The notes under the pieces: generated by a model
What the model was told of the DNA's origin: nothing
Seen by the model: only the letters and a program-made list of their open reading frames with translations
Database searches by the model: none
Part shown: positions 12,382-19,758 of the stretch, piece by piece
How positions within the stretch are numbered: the first letter of the stretch is position 1
Layout: each line of letters starts with the position of its first letter
Made by a program: the position numbers and the translations under genes
NCBI RefSeq assembly: GCF_000718775.1
Contig: NZ_JOCB01000054.1
Coordinates: 1 to 51,191, forward strand
Length of the DNA: 51,191 bases
DNA from: Streptomyces sp. NRRL S-31
Lineage (GTDB): Bacteria; Actinomycetota; Actinomycetes; Streptomycetales; Streptomycetaceae
Direction of reading: 5' to 3'

Positions 12382-13574
12382 GCAACCAGGAACTGACCCG
12401 GCGGTGGCAGGGCGCCCTCATGAACAACTACGGCACCCCGCGCCTGCCCCTCGTCCGCGGTGCGGGCACCAAGGTGTGGGACGCCGAGGGCCGGGAGTAC
12501 CTCGACTTCGTCGGCGGCATCGCCACCAACGCGCTCGGCCACGCCCACCCCGCGATCGTCGAGGCCGTCGGCCGGCAGATCGCCTCCCTCGGGCACATCT
12601 CCAACTTCTTCATGGCCGAGCCCACCGTCGCCCTCGCCGAACGGCTCGTCCGGCTCTTCGGCCGCGAGGGCCGGGTCTTCTTCTGCAACTCCGGCGCGGA
12701 GGCGAACGAGGCCGCCTTCAAGATCGGCCGGCTCACCGGGCGCACCCACATGGTCGCCACCGAGGGCGGCTTCCACGGCCGGACGATGGGCGCCCTCGCG
12801 CTCACCGGCCAGCCCGCCAAGCAGGACCCCTTCCGGCCGCTGCCCGGCGCGGTCACCCACGTCCCCTACGGCGACGCGCAGGCACTGGCCGCCGCCGTCA
12901 CCGAGGAGACGGCCCTGGTGATCATCGAGCCGGTGCAGGGCGAGAACGGCGTCGTCGTGCCCCCGGCCGGCTACCTCAAGGCGGCCCGCGCGATCACCGC
13001 GGCCACCGGCGCCCTGCTGGTCCTGGACGAGGTGCAGACCGGCATCGGCCGGACGGGCACCTGGTTCGCCTACCAGGCCCACGAGGGCGTGCTGCCCGAC
13101 GTCGTCACCCTCGCCAAGCAACTGGGCGGCGGACTGCCGCTCGGCGCGACCGTCGCCTTCGGCCGGGCCGCAGAACTGCTGGGCCCCGGCCACCACGGCA
13201 CCACCTTCGGCGGCAACCCCGTCGCCTGCGCCGCCGGCCTCGCCGTGCTCGACACCATCGAGGGCGAGGGACTGCTCGACCACGTCAAGCGGCAGAGCGG
13301 AAGGCTGCGGGACGGAATCGCGGCCCTGCACCACCCGTTGATCGACCATGTCCGGGGCGAGGGACTGCTCCTGGGTATCGTGCTCACCGGGTCGCGCGCG
13401 CCGCAGGTGCAGCAGGCGGCCCAGGAGGCCGGGTTCCTGGTGAACGCGCCCGCCCCGGACGTCGTACGGCTCATGCCGCCGCTGAATCTCCGCGACGACG
13501 AGGCGGACGCGCTGCTCGGGGCACTGCCCGGCATCCTCGACGCAGCCCACGGGGACGGACGAGCCGGAGAATGA
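12378..13574 (+). CDS. argD: Acetylornithine aminotransferase
   Basis: ArgD uses PLP and glutamate to convert N-acetylglutamate semialdehyde to N-acetylornithine. The protein has 398 residues of class III aminotransferase. [13 protein letters not shown] binds PLP phosphate, [12 protein letters not shown] is conserved, Asp217 in [15 protein letters not shown] contacts the pyridine ring, and Lys247 in [15 protein letters not shown] is the Schiff-base lysine. The usual G after AK is Q here, a mild variant. It overlaps argB (ATGA) and is followed 7 bp later by argR, so the regulator is made from the operon it represses. It may also serve succinyldiaminopimelate transamination, as in some bacteria. 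Confidence 0.97.
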   Translation: MSNQELTRRWQGALMNNYGTPRLPLVRGAGTKVWDAEGREYLDFVGGIATNALGHAHPAIVEAVGRQIASLGHISNFFMAEPTVALAERLVRLFGREGRVFFCNSGAEANEAAFKIGRLTGRTHMVATEGGFHGRTMGALALTGQPAKQDPFRPLPGAVTHVPYGDAQALAAAVTEETALVIIEPVQGENGVVVPPAGYLKAARAITAATGALLVLDEVQTGIGRTGTWFAYQAHEGVLPDVVTLAKQLGGGLPLGATVAFGRAAELLGPGHHGTTFGGNPVACAAGLAVLDTIEGEGLLDHVKRQSGRLRDGIAALHHPLIDHVRGEGLLLGIVLTGSRAPQVQQAAQEAGFLVNAPAPDVVRLMPPLNLRDDEADALLGALPGILDAAHGDGRAGE

Positions 13575-13581
13575 GACGACG

Positions 13582-14127
13582 ATGAGCGAGGCGCAGGACC
13601 ACGAGCAGGCCGGGGGGGCCGGGCCCGCCGTACCGCAGACCCGCACCGCACGGCACCGCCGGATCGTGGACATCCTCAACCGGCAGCCGGTGCGCTCGCA
13701 GAGCCAGCTGGCCAAGCTGCTCGCCGACGACGGGCTGAACGTCACCCAGGCGACGCTCAGCCGGGACCTCGACGAGCTGAACGCGGTGAAGATCCGCAAC
13801 GCCGACGGCGACCTGATCTACGCGGTGCCGAGCGAGGGCGGTTTCCGCACGCCCCGGGCGCCGCTGGGCGGGTCGGCGAAGGAGGAGCGGATGCGGCGCC
13901 TCTCCCAGGAGCTGCTGATCTCCGCGGAGGCGTCGGCCAACCTCGTGGTGCTGCGGACGCCGCCGGGGGCCGCGCAGTTCCTGGCCTCCGCCATCGACCA
14001 GGCGGAGCTGCACGACATCCTGGGCACCATCGCCGGTGACGACACCCTGCTGCTGATCAGCCGCAACCCCAGCGGCGGGCAGGAACTGGCGGACCACCTG
14101 CTGCGGCTCGCCCAGAACGGCCACTGA
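13582..14127 (+). CDS. argR: Arginine repressor
   Basis: ArgR senses arginine and, as a hexamer, binds ARG boxes. The protein has 181 residues. After a charged N-terminal tail of about 20 residues comes the winged helix ([21 protein letters not shown], then [12 protein letters not shown]). The C-terminal oligomerisation/arginine domain contains [24 protein letters not shown], and the G-D-D-T segment contacts arginine in known structures. It is the last gene of the arg operon, 7 bp after argD, giving negative autoregulation. Likely targets in the window are the ARG-box-like sequences before argC and argG. Confidence 0.96.
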   Translation: MSEAQDHEQAGGAGPAVPQTRTARHRRIVDILNRQPVRSQSQLAKLLADDGLNVTQATLSRDLDELNAVKIRNADGDLIYAVPSEGGFRTPRAPLGGSAKEERMRRLSQELLISAEASANLVVLRTPPGAAQFLASAIDQAELHDILGTIAGDDTLLLISRNPSGGQELADHLLRLAQNGH

Positions 14128-14267
14128 CCCGGGCGCGGCGCCCGCCTCGCCGGCGGAGCCGTGTCCCTCGCGGCCCCCGTGGTCGTGGTCGTGGTCATGG
14201 CGGTCGCCGTGCCGTCCGTCGTCGTGCCGCGAGGTGTCGTCGTCGCGGTCGCGAGGGCGGTCGGCGC
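14128..14267. other. Convergent intergenic stretch with GTC/GTG-rich repeat
   Basis: This is the 140 bp between the ends of argR and apbE. It begins with the self-complementary GGGCGCGGCGCCC (14131-14143). The rest is a simple GTCGTG-type repeat (14181-14260) that would give Val-rich or His/Asp-rich peptides on the two strands. No gene is supported. It may act as a bidirectional terminator, but no clean hairpin with a T tract is seen. Confidence 0.4.
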
Positions 14268-15071
14268 TCAGCCCAGCCGGGCCGCCAGACCCGAGGTGCA
14301 GCGCACCTCGTCCGCCGCGGTGATCAGCAGCGCCTCCACGCCCGGCAGCGACTCCAGCCACGCCAGCCCCTCGCGCGAGCCCCTCGCGAACGCCGCGGTG
14401 GCCCAGCAGTCCGCCCAGGTCAGCCGGGGCCCCACCACCGTCACGGACACCAGATCCGTCACCGCCGGCCGCCCGGTGCCCGGGTCCACGATGTGCGCGC
14501 CCCGCTCCGCCGTGCCGGACGTGGCGACCGCCAGTTCCCGGGTGTCCGCCGTCGAGACCACCGCCGCCAGTCCGCCGGGCCGGAGCGGATCGGCCACGCC
14601 GACCCGCCAGGGGCGCCCCGGCTCCGGCGCGCCGAGCAGCTGGACGTCCCCGCCCCCGTTGACGCTGACCCCGCGCACCCCCGCCACCGCCGCCAGCGCC
14701 CGCGCCGCGCGCTCGGCAGCCCAGCCCTTGACGATGCCGGTGGGGTCCGGCACGCCCCGGTACCGCGCGCTGAACCAGCCCTGGCTCACGCGCTCCGCCC
14801 GGGCCGCCAGCTCCAGCACCCCGGCCACCTCCGGAGCGCACCCGTCGAGGTCCAGCTCGCCCCGCGCCAGCCGCGACACGTCGCTGTCCGCGCGGTACGT
14901 GCTGAACACCGCGTCCGCCCGGTGCAGGCCGGCGACGGCCTCGGCGAGCGCCGCCCGGACCGCGGCCGGCTCCCCGCCGCGGACGTCGAAGGAGAACACC
15001 GTCCCCATGACCTCCTCCGCGTGCCGCAGCGCGCCGGGCGTCCCGGGCTCCCCGGCCACCGCGTCAGCCAT
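14268..15071 (-). CDS. apbE: FAD:protein FMN transferase (ApbE family)
   Basis: ApbE attaches FMN from FAD through a phosphoester to a Thr in FMN-binding domains of exported redox proteins. The protein has 267 residues. HAEEVMGTVFSFDV is at the N terminus, FSTYRADSDVSRL follows, then GIVKGWAAERAARAL, SVNGGGDVQLLG and ATSGTAERGAHIVDPGTGRPA, whose H-x-x-D-P-x-T-G metal/FAD motif is intact. The ATG at 15071 overlaps the stop of the FMN-binding gene by 8 bp, so enzyme and substrate are translationally coupled. There is no evident signal peptide, unlike many ApbE proteins, so it may act before export or at the membrane face. It is the last gene of the five-gene redox operon. Confidence 0.93.
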   Translation of the reverse strand: MADAVAGEPGTPGALRHAEEVMGTVFSFDVRGGEPAAVRAALAEAVAGLHRADAVFSTYRADSDVSRLARGELDLDGCAPEVAGVLELAARAERVSQGWFSARYRGVPDPTGIVKGWAAERAARALAAVAGVRGVSVNGGGDVQLLGAPEPGRPWRVGVADPLRPGGLAAVVSTADTRELAVATSGTAERGAHIVDPGTGRPAVTDLVSVTVVGPRLTWADCWATAAFARGSREGLAWLESLPGVEALLITAADEVRCTSGLAARLG

Positions 15072-15516
15072 CGGCCCGGTCCGGCGCCGACTGGAGGGAG
15101 CGCCGGCAGCCCTCGCTGGTGCAGGTGGCCCCGGACACGGTGGCGATGTCCGCGCTCCGCGCGGCCACCGCCTCCCGGCCGAGCTCCGGCACGGCCGTCC
15201 GTGTCCTGCGGTCGCCGAGGCCGCCGGAGGGCGCCCGGACCGCCTCCGCCCCGGTGGTCCTCCCGCCGCTGACCGTGATCCGCACCTGCACGGCCCCGTA
15301 CCGGGTCGGGACCGCGTCACCGGTCAGCGTGCCGGAGCCGGCGGCGGCCCGGGCACCGCCCCGCGGCGACTCCCGCCCCGCCGCCGTCCGCCCGGGGGCC
15401 GCGCCCGCCGATGCCGCCGCCGGGTCCGACGCCGGGCTCAACGACAGCAGCACGACGCCGGAGACGGTCGCGGCGGTGGCCGGCACGACCCGTCGCACGG
15501 GATGGCTCTTCCTCAT
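15064..15516 (-). CDS. FMN-binding domain protein, second copy (degenerate flavinylation motif)
   Basis: A 150-residue exported protein with a basic N terminus, a hydrophobic signal anchor (residues 9-28), an Ala/Gly-rich linker to about residue 60 and a C-terminal FMN-binding domain. The flavin attachment region reads ADIATVSGATCTS, with Thr131 the expected FMN acceptor. The Asp three residues before the Ser, present in the upstream paralogue (Asp135), is replaced by Ala125, with an Asp shifted to position 123. The domain is also less conserved before the motif than in the first copy. It could be a weakly flavinylated or electron-relay variant. The ATG at 15516 matches the start of the paralogue; GTG 15537 is an alternative. 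It overlaps apbE by 8 bp. Confidence 0.85.
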   Translation of the reverse strand: MRKSHPVRRVVPATAATVSGVVLLSLSPASDPAAASAGAAPGRTAAGRESPRGGARAAAGSGTLTGDAVPTRYGAVQVRITVSGGRTTGAEAVRAPSGGLGDRRTRTAVPELGREAVAARSADIATVSGATCTSEGCRRSLQSAPDRADG

Positions 15517-15533
15517 CGCTTTCGTGGCTCCGC

Positions 15534-16916
15534 TCACATCTCGAACGACTCGTGGTGGATACGGCGGGCCGGGACCCCCGCCTCGCGCAGCGCCCCGTAC
15601 ACCGACCGCGCGAACCCGGGCGGACCGCACAGGAAGACGTCGTGCCGGTCGACGTCCGGGATCCTCCGCCGCAGGTTCCCGGCGGAGAGGTCGGGACGCC
15701 CGCCCCCGGGGCCGTCCACCGCGTACATCAGCCGGGCGCCCCGCTCCCCGGCGATGGCCGTCAGCTCGTCCCACAGCACCAGGTCCCGGGTGCTGCCGGC
15801 CCGGTACAGCAGGGTGATGTCACCGGCGCCCCCGGGCAGGGTCTCGAACAGCGCCCGCAGCGGCGTGATGCCCACCCCGCCCGCGACCAGCAGCACCTTG
15901 CCCCGGCTGCGGCGCCGCGCGGTGAGGGCGCCGTACGGGCCCTCCGCCCACACCCGGGTCCCGGGGGCCAGCTCCCGCAGCCGGGCGCTGTGGTCGCCGA
16001 TCGCCTTCACCGTGATCCGCAGCATGCCGGGGCGCGGAGCGGCCGAGAGGGAGTACGGGTGCGAGCTGAACCGCATCCCCGGGGCGAGGAAGCGCCAGCG
16101 GAAGAACTGGCCCGCCTCCGCGCCCATCCGGTGCAGCCGGCGCCCGCCGATCAGCACCGACACGATGCCCGGCGCCTCCTCGACGACCGCCTCCACCCGC
16201 ATCCGGTGCCGCAGGTTCAGCCGCAGCGGCGTGAGCACGCGGTACCAGACCAGCAGTGCGCTGACCGCGCCGTACAGCCCGTACCAGAACGTCCGGGCGG
16301 CGGGCTCCACCGCGAAGTCGTCGCCGGTGCCGATCTGGTGCCAGAACGTCAGGAACACCGCCGCGTACGTCAGCAGGTGCACGTGGTACCAGGTGTCGTA
16401 CGGCAGCCGGCGGCGGATCCCGCCGGCCGACGTCAGCCCGATCACCACGAGCAGTGCGGTGCCGACGGCGGCCTTCCCCATGTCCGGCAGCTGTGCGACG
16501 GACTCGGCCGTCTGCCGGACGACGCCGCCGAGCGACCGGCCGGCCTGGCGCGCGTACCCCCACATGGTGAGGAAGACGTGCGCCACGATCAGGCACAGCG
16601 TGTACCGGCCGCTCATCGCGTGCCAGCGGGCCACCCGGTCGGAGCCGACCCGCCGCTCCAGCGCCGGCACGCGCGCCGTCTGGAGCACCACCAGCGCCAT
16701 CAGGTAGCCGGCCAGCAGACCGGTGATCCGGCCCGCGCCCAGGACGCGGCCGGTGCCGTCGGCGACGGCGGGCGTGTGGTGCCCCCACAGCCACAGCACG
16801 GCCGCCGCCCCCGCCCCGGCGGCGAGCAGCAGCGGGACGGCCGGGGAGCGGCGCGGGCGGATGCGGCGCATCGTCTGGCGACGGGCGGCGCGTCCGCCCG
16901 CGAGCGTGGTGTTCAC
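15534..16916 (-). CDS. Ferric-reductase-like transmembrane flavin oxidoreductase, second copy
   Basis: A 460-residue membrane protein. About six helices form a ferric-reductase-like haem domain with paired histidines (ARWHAMSGRY, LIVAHVFLTM, WYHVHLLTYAAVFLTFWHQ). From about residue 225 a cytoplasmic ferredoxin-NADP reductase-like half contains FRWRFLAPG, HPYSLSAAP (FAD), LLVAGGVGITPLRALFETL (NADPH) and DVFLCGPPGFARSV. It should carry electrons from cytosolic NAD(P)H through FAD and haem to the outside, where the FMN-binding partner would take them. It lies 17 bp before that partner and is a clear paralogue of the reductase at 17467-18819, with the same gene order. Confidence 0.9.
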   Translation of the reverse strand: MNTTLAGGRAARRQTMRRIRPRRSPAVPLLLAAGAGAAAVLWLWGHHTPAVADGTGRVLGAGRITGLLAGYLMALVVLQTARVPALERRVGSDRVARWHAMSGRYTLCLIVAHVFLTMWGYARQAGRSLGGVVRQTAESVAQLPDMGKAAVGTALLVVIGLTSAGGIRRRLPYDTWYHVHLLTYAAVFLTFWHQIGTGDDFAVEPAARTFWYGLYGAVSALLVWYRVLTPLRLNLRHRMRVEAVVEEAPGIVSVLIGGRRLHRMGAEAGQFFRWRFLAPGMRFSSHPYSLSAAPRPGMLRITVKAIGDHSARLRELAPGTRVWAEGPYGALTARRRSRGKVLLVAGGVGITPLRALFETLPGGAGDITLLYRAGSTRDLVLWDELTAIAGERGARLMYAVDGPGGGRPDLSAGNLRRRIPDVDRHDVFLCGPPGFARSVYGALREAGVPARRIHHESFEM

Positions 16917-16974
16917 GGTTCCTCCGGGGGAGTCGGCCCTCGGCCCCCTGGTACGTGTCGCACGCGCGGGGTGT

Positions 16975-17457
16975 TCAGAGGCCCGCCGAGTCCAGCGCCG
17001 ACTGGAGCGACTGCCGGTAGCCGGTGCTCGTGTAGGTGGCGCCCGAGACCATGTCGATCCCGGCGCTCTGCGCCGCCAGCGCCTCGCGCCGCAACTGGGG
17101 GATCGCGTAGCTGTTGATCTCCTCGTCGCGCGGGTTGTTCCGCGGGTACTCCACGGCCGTCACGTCCGTGAGCCTGCCGCTCTCGATCGTCACCCGCACC
17201 CGCACCGGGCCCCAGCGGGTCTGCACGCTGTCACCGGTGACCGTCTTGGACACGCTCGCACCGGACCCGCCGGACGCCCCGCCCGACGACGCGGCCGGCG
17301 CGGTGGTTCCGCCGCGCGCGACGGGGACGGAGGAAGCCGCGGACAGACCGGGACTCGTGTGCGGCTTCAGCGACAGCAGCAGCACCAGCCCGGAGACGGT
17401 GGCGGCGCTCGCCAGCACGATGCGGCGGAACGGGCGGTTCTTCTTCAACGCGTGCAC
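16975..17457 (-). CDS. FMN-binding domain protein, first copy
   Basis: A 160-residue protein with a basic N terminus, a signal anchor at residues 12-30, a Ser/Gly/Ala linker and an FMN-binding domain. The domain holds TGDSVQTRWGPVRVRVTIESG and IDMVSGATYTSTGYRQSLQSAL, which fits the D-x-x-(S/T)-G-A-T flavinylation motif with Asp135 and acceptor Thr141. ApbE, three genes downstream, should attach FMN here. It should act at the outer face of the membrane as an electron carrier fed by the reductase 9 bp upstream. The start is the GTG at 17457. A 58-bp gap separates it from the second reductase copy. Confidence 0.9.
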   Translation of the reverse strand: MHALKKNRPFRRIVLASAATVSGLVLLLSLKPHTSPGLSAASSVPVARGGTTAPAASSGGASGGSGASVSKTVTGDSVQTRWGPVRVRVTIESGRLTDVTAVEYPRNNPRDEEINSYAIPQLRREALAAQSAGIDMVSGATYTSTGYRQSLQSALDSAGL

Positions 17458-17466
17458 GTCAGGACC

Positions 17467-18819
17467 TCACAGCTCGAACGACTCGTGGTGGATACGGCGG
17501 TCCGGCACCCCGGCCGCCCGCAGCGCCTCGTACACGTCCCGCGCGAAGCCGTGCGGGCCGCAGAGGTAGACGTCGTGGCCGGACAGACCCGGGACGGCCG
17601 CCCGCAGCGAGTCCGCGGTGATCGGCGGACGCTCGCCCCCCGGACCGTTCAGGGCGTACAGCACCCGCGCTCCGCGCCACTTCGCGATCGCCTCCAGCTC
17701 GCCGCCCAGCGCCAGGTCCTCGGCGGACCGCGCCCGGTACAGCAGGGTGACCTCGCCGGGCAGCGTCTCGAACAGCGCCCGCAGCGGGGTGACGCCGACC
17801 CCGGCCGCGATCAGCAGGGAGCGGTCGCCGGTCGCCCGGTCGGCGGTCAGCGAGCCGTACGGGCCCTCCGCCCAGACCCGGGTGCCGGGCCGCAGCAGCG
17901 ACACCGCGGCGCTGTGGCCGCCGAGCGCCTTGACCGTGATGCGCAGCAGGTCCGGGCGCGGCGGCGCGGACAGGGAGTACGGCGTCGACGTCCAGGCCAG
18001 GCCGGCGGCCAGGAACCGCCAGCGGAAGAACTGTCCCGGCCGCGCGCCCAGCTCGTCGAGGTGCCGGCCGCGCACGACGACCGAGTACACGCCCGGCGCC
18101 TCCTGGTGCACGGAGTCGACGCGCATCCGGTGACGGCGGTTGAGCCGGACGGGGGCGAGGACGCGGTACCACAGCACCAGCGCGGCGACCCCCAGGTACA
18201 GCGCGTACCAGACGGCGGTGGCGACCGGTCGGCCGTTGAACTGCTCACCGAGGGCCAGCTGGTGGAAGAAGGCCAGGAAGACGGCCGCGTAGGTGAGCAG
18301 GTGCACGTAGTACCAGAACTCGTGACCGGTGCGGCGGCGGGCGGCCCGCACCGACGTGACGCCCACCGCGAACAGGATCACCGTGCCGGCCGTCGCCTTC
18401 AGCATGTCCGGGTAGTCCAGCACCACGGTGACCGTTTCGTGCCGGAGCGAGGCATGGTCCGTGGCGGCGTACCCGGCCAGGATCGTCACGACGTGCGCGA
18501 CGAGCAGGCAGACCGTGTACCGGCCGGCCATCGCGTGCCAGCGCGCCACCCGGTCGGACCCGATCCGCCGCTCCAGCAGCGGCACCCGCGCCATCAGGCC
18601 GACCAGCACCGCGCAGGCGTACCCGCACAACAGTCCGGTGATCCGCCCGGCACCGGTCAGCAGGCCGGCCGTGCCGACCACCGCGCCGGTGTCCGTCCAC
18701 CAGAGCGCGACCACGGCCGCCGCCCCCGCCCACAGCACCGCCAGCAGCGGCCCGGCGGGCGAACGCCGTGCCGCCGCCGGCCGCGGCACGGCCGCCCGCC
18801 TCGTCTCCACGGTCGTCAT
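17467..18819 (-). CDS. Ferric-reductase-like transmembrane flavin oxidoreductase, first copy
   Basis: A 450-residue protein, the first gene of the redox operon. It has an N-terminal six-helix haem domain (ARWHAMAGRYTVCLLVAHVV, FWYYVHLLTYAAVFLAFFHQ) and a C-terminal FAD/NAD(P)H half (FRWRFLAAGL, TPYSLSAPP, LLIAAGVGVTPLRALFETL, DVYLCGPHGFARDV). Side by side with the second copy the two are colinear and share most motifs, and both end in RRIHHESFE plus one residue, so they arose by duplication. The start at 18819 lies about 50-150 bp from the 11-bp direct repeats shared with the divergent response-regulator gene. Iron, quinone or protein acceptors are all possible. A ferric reductase role is one option only. 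Confidence 0.9.
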   Translation of the reverse strand: MTTVETRRAAVPRPAAARRSPAGPLLAVLWAGAAAVVALWWTDTGAVVGTAGLLTGAGRITGLLCGYACAVLVGLMARVPLLERRIGSDRVARWHAMAGRYTVCLLVAHVVTILAGYAATDHASLRHETVTVVLDYPDMLKATAGTVILFAVGVTSVRAARRRTGHEFWYYVHLLTYAAVFLAFFHQLALGEQFNGRPVATAVWYALYLGVAALVLWYRVLAPVRLNRRHRMRVDSVHQEAPGVYSVVVRGRHLDELGARPGQFFRWRFLAAGLAWTSTPYSLSAPPRPDLLRITVKALGGHSAAVSLLRPGTRVWAEGPYGSLTADRATGDRSLLIAAGVGVTPLRALFETLPGEVTLLYRARSAEDLALGGELEAIAKWRGARVLYALNGPGGERPPITADSLRAAVPGLSGHDVYLCGPHGFARDVYEALRAAGVPDRRIHHESFEL

Positions 18820-18866
18820 CAGTCCGGTTCCCTTCGTCCGTCGGCACGGGCCACTGTGCGTGCCGA

Positions 18867-18967
18867 ACCTCTGAGGGACCTCTGAGAAGGGGCCTGTGCG
18901 GGGCCGGCGGCGCGTTTTCTCAGGGAGGTCTCAGACAAGGGGCGGGATGTTCTCAGAGGAAACTCAC
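18867..18967. promoter_or_regulatory. Three pairs of 11-bp-spaced direct repeats (OmpR-family sites)
   Basis: ACCTCTGAG occurs at 18867-18875 and again at 18878-18886, an 11-bp step. TCTCAG occurs at 18918-18923 and 18929-18934, again 11 bp. TCTCAG at 18951-18956 is followed 11 bp later by ACTCAC (18962-18967). The last two pairs are 33 bp apart, three helical steps, and the first pair is in the opposite orientation. This is the layout expected for dimers of an OmpR/PhoB-family regulator, and the regulator gene starts 50 bp downstream. Likely role: autoregulation and control of the divergent redox operon. Confidence 0.7.
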
Positions 18968-19017
18968 AGGGCCCCAGGGCCCCGGCCGCCCCGCGCGGGA
19001 GCGATGCTGGGGACGCG

Positions 19018-19758
19018 ATGAACACGACCCGTACCGGCCGCCCGGCCCTCACCCGCCCCGACGGCACCCCGCCGCGCGTCCTCGTCGTCGACGACGACCC
19101 CGACCTCGCGGAGGTGCTCACCGGCGCCCTGCGGTACGAGGGCTGGGAGGTCCGCGCGGCCGGTGACGGCGCCGCCGCCCTCGCCGCCGCCCGCGAACTG
19201 CTGCCCGACGCCGTCGTGCTCGACGTGATGCTCCCGGACACCGACGGCTTCGCGTTGCTGGGCCGGCTGCACGAGGTGAGGCCCGACGTGTGCGTGCTCT
19301 TCCTCACGGCGCGGGACGCGGTGGAGGACCGGATCACGGGCATCACGGCCGGCGGCGACGACTACGTCACCAAGCCCTTCAGCCTGGAGGAGGTCGTCGC
19401 CCGGCTGCGCGGCCTGCTGCGCCGGGCCGGCATGGCCCGCCGGACGGACGACGGGCCGCGGCTGACCGTCGGCGACCTGGTGATGGACGAGGACGCCCGC
19501 GAGGTGACCCGGGCCGGCGAGCTGATCGAACTCTCGCCGACCGAGTTCGAACTCCTGCGCCTCCTCATGCACAACCCGCGCCGCGTGCTCAGCAAGGCGC
19601 AGATCCTCGACCGGGTCTGGTCCTACGACTTCGGCGGCCGGGCCCATGTGGTCGAGCTGTACATCTCCTATCTGCGCAAGAAGGTCGACGCGGGCCGCGA
19701 ACCCATGATCCACACCGTTCGCGGGGCGGGTTACGTGCTGAAGCCGGTGCCCCGGTGA
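19018..19758 (+). CDS. OmpR-family response regulator
   Basis: A 246-residue two-domain regulator. The receiver domain spans about 20-135, with acidic pocket Asp25/Asp26, phosphoacceptor Asp69 in AVVLDVMLPDTDG, Thr97 in LFLTARD and Lys119 in DDYVTKPF. The DNA-binding winged helix spans about 148-245 (ELSPTEFELLRLLM, then HVVELYISYLRKKVD and IHTVRGAGYVLKP). The gene is coupled to the histidine kinase by a 4-bp GTGA overlap. The divergent location from the FMN/ferric-reductase operon and the 11-bp direct repeats between them suggest that this pair controls the operon. The signal is unknown; redox or metal state would fit. Confidence 0.95.
   Translation: MNTTRTGRPALTRPDGTPPRVLVVDDDPDLAEVLTGALRYEGWEVRAAGDGAAALAAARELLPDAVVLDVMLPDTDGFALLGRLHEVRPDVCVLFLTARDAVEDRITGITAGGDDYVTKPFSLEEVVARLRGLLRRAGMARRTDDGPRLTVGDLVMDEDAREVTRAGELIELSPTEFELLRLLMHNPRRVLSKAQILDRVWSYDFGGRAHVVELYISYLRKKVDAGREPMIHTVRGAGYVLKPVPR

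Noticed and set aside
14161..14270. Val-rich plus-strand frame after argR
   Set aside because: It arises from a simple GTC/GTG repeat. No start context, and the frame runs on through the antisense of apbE.
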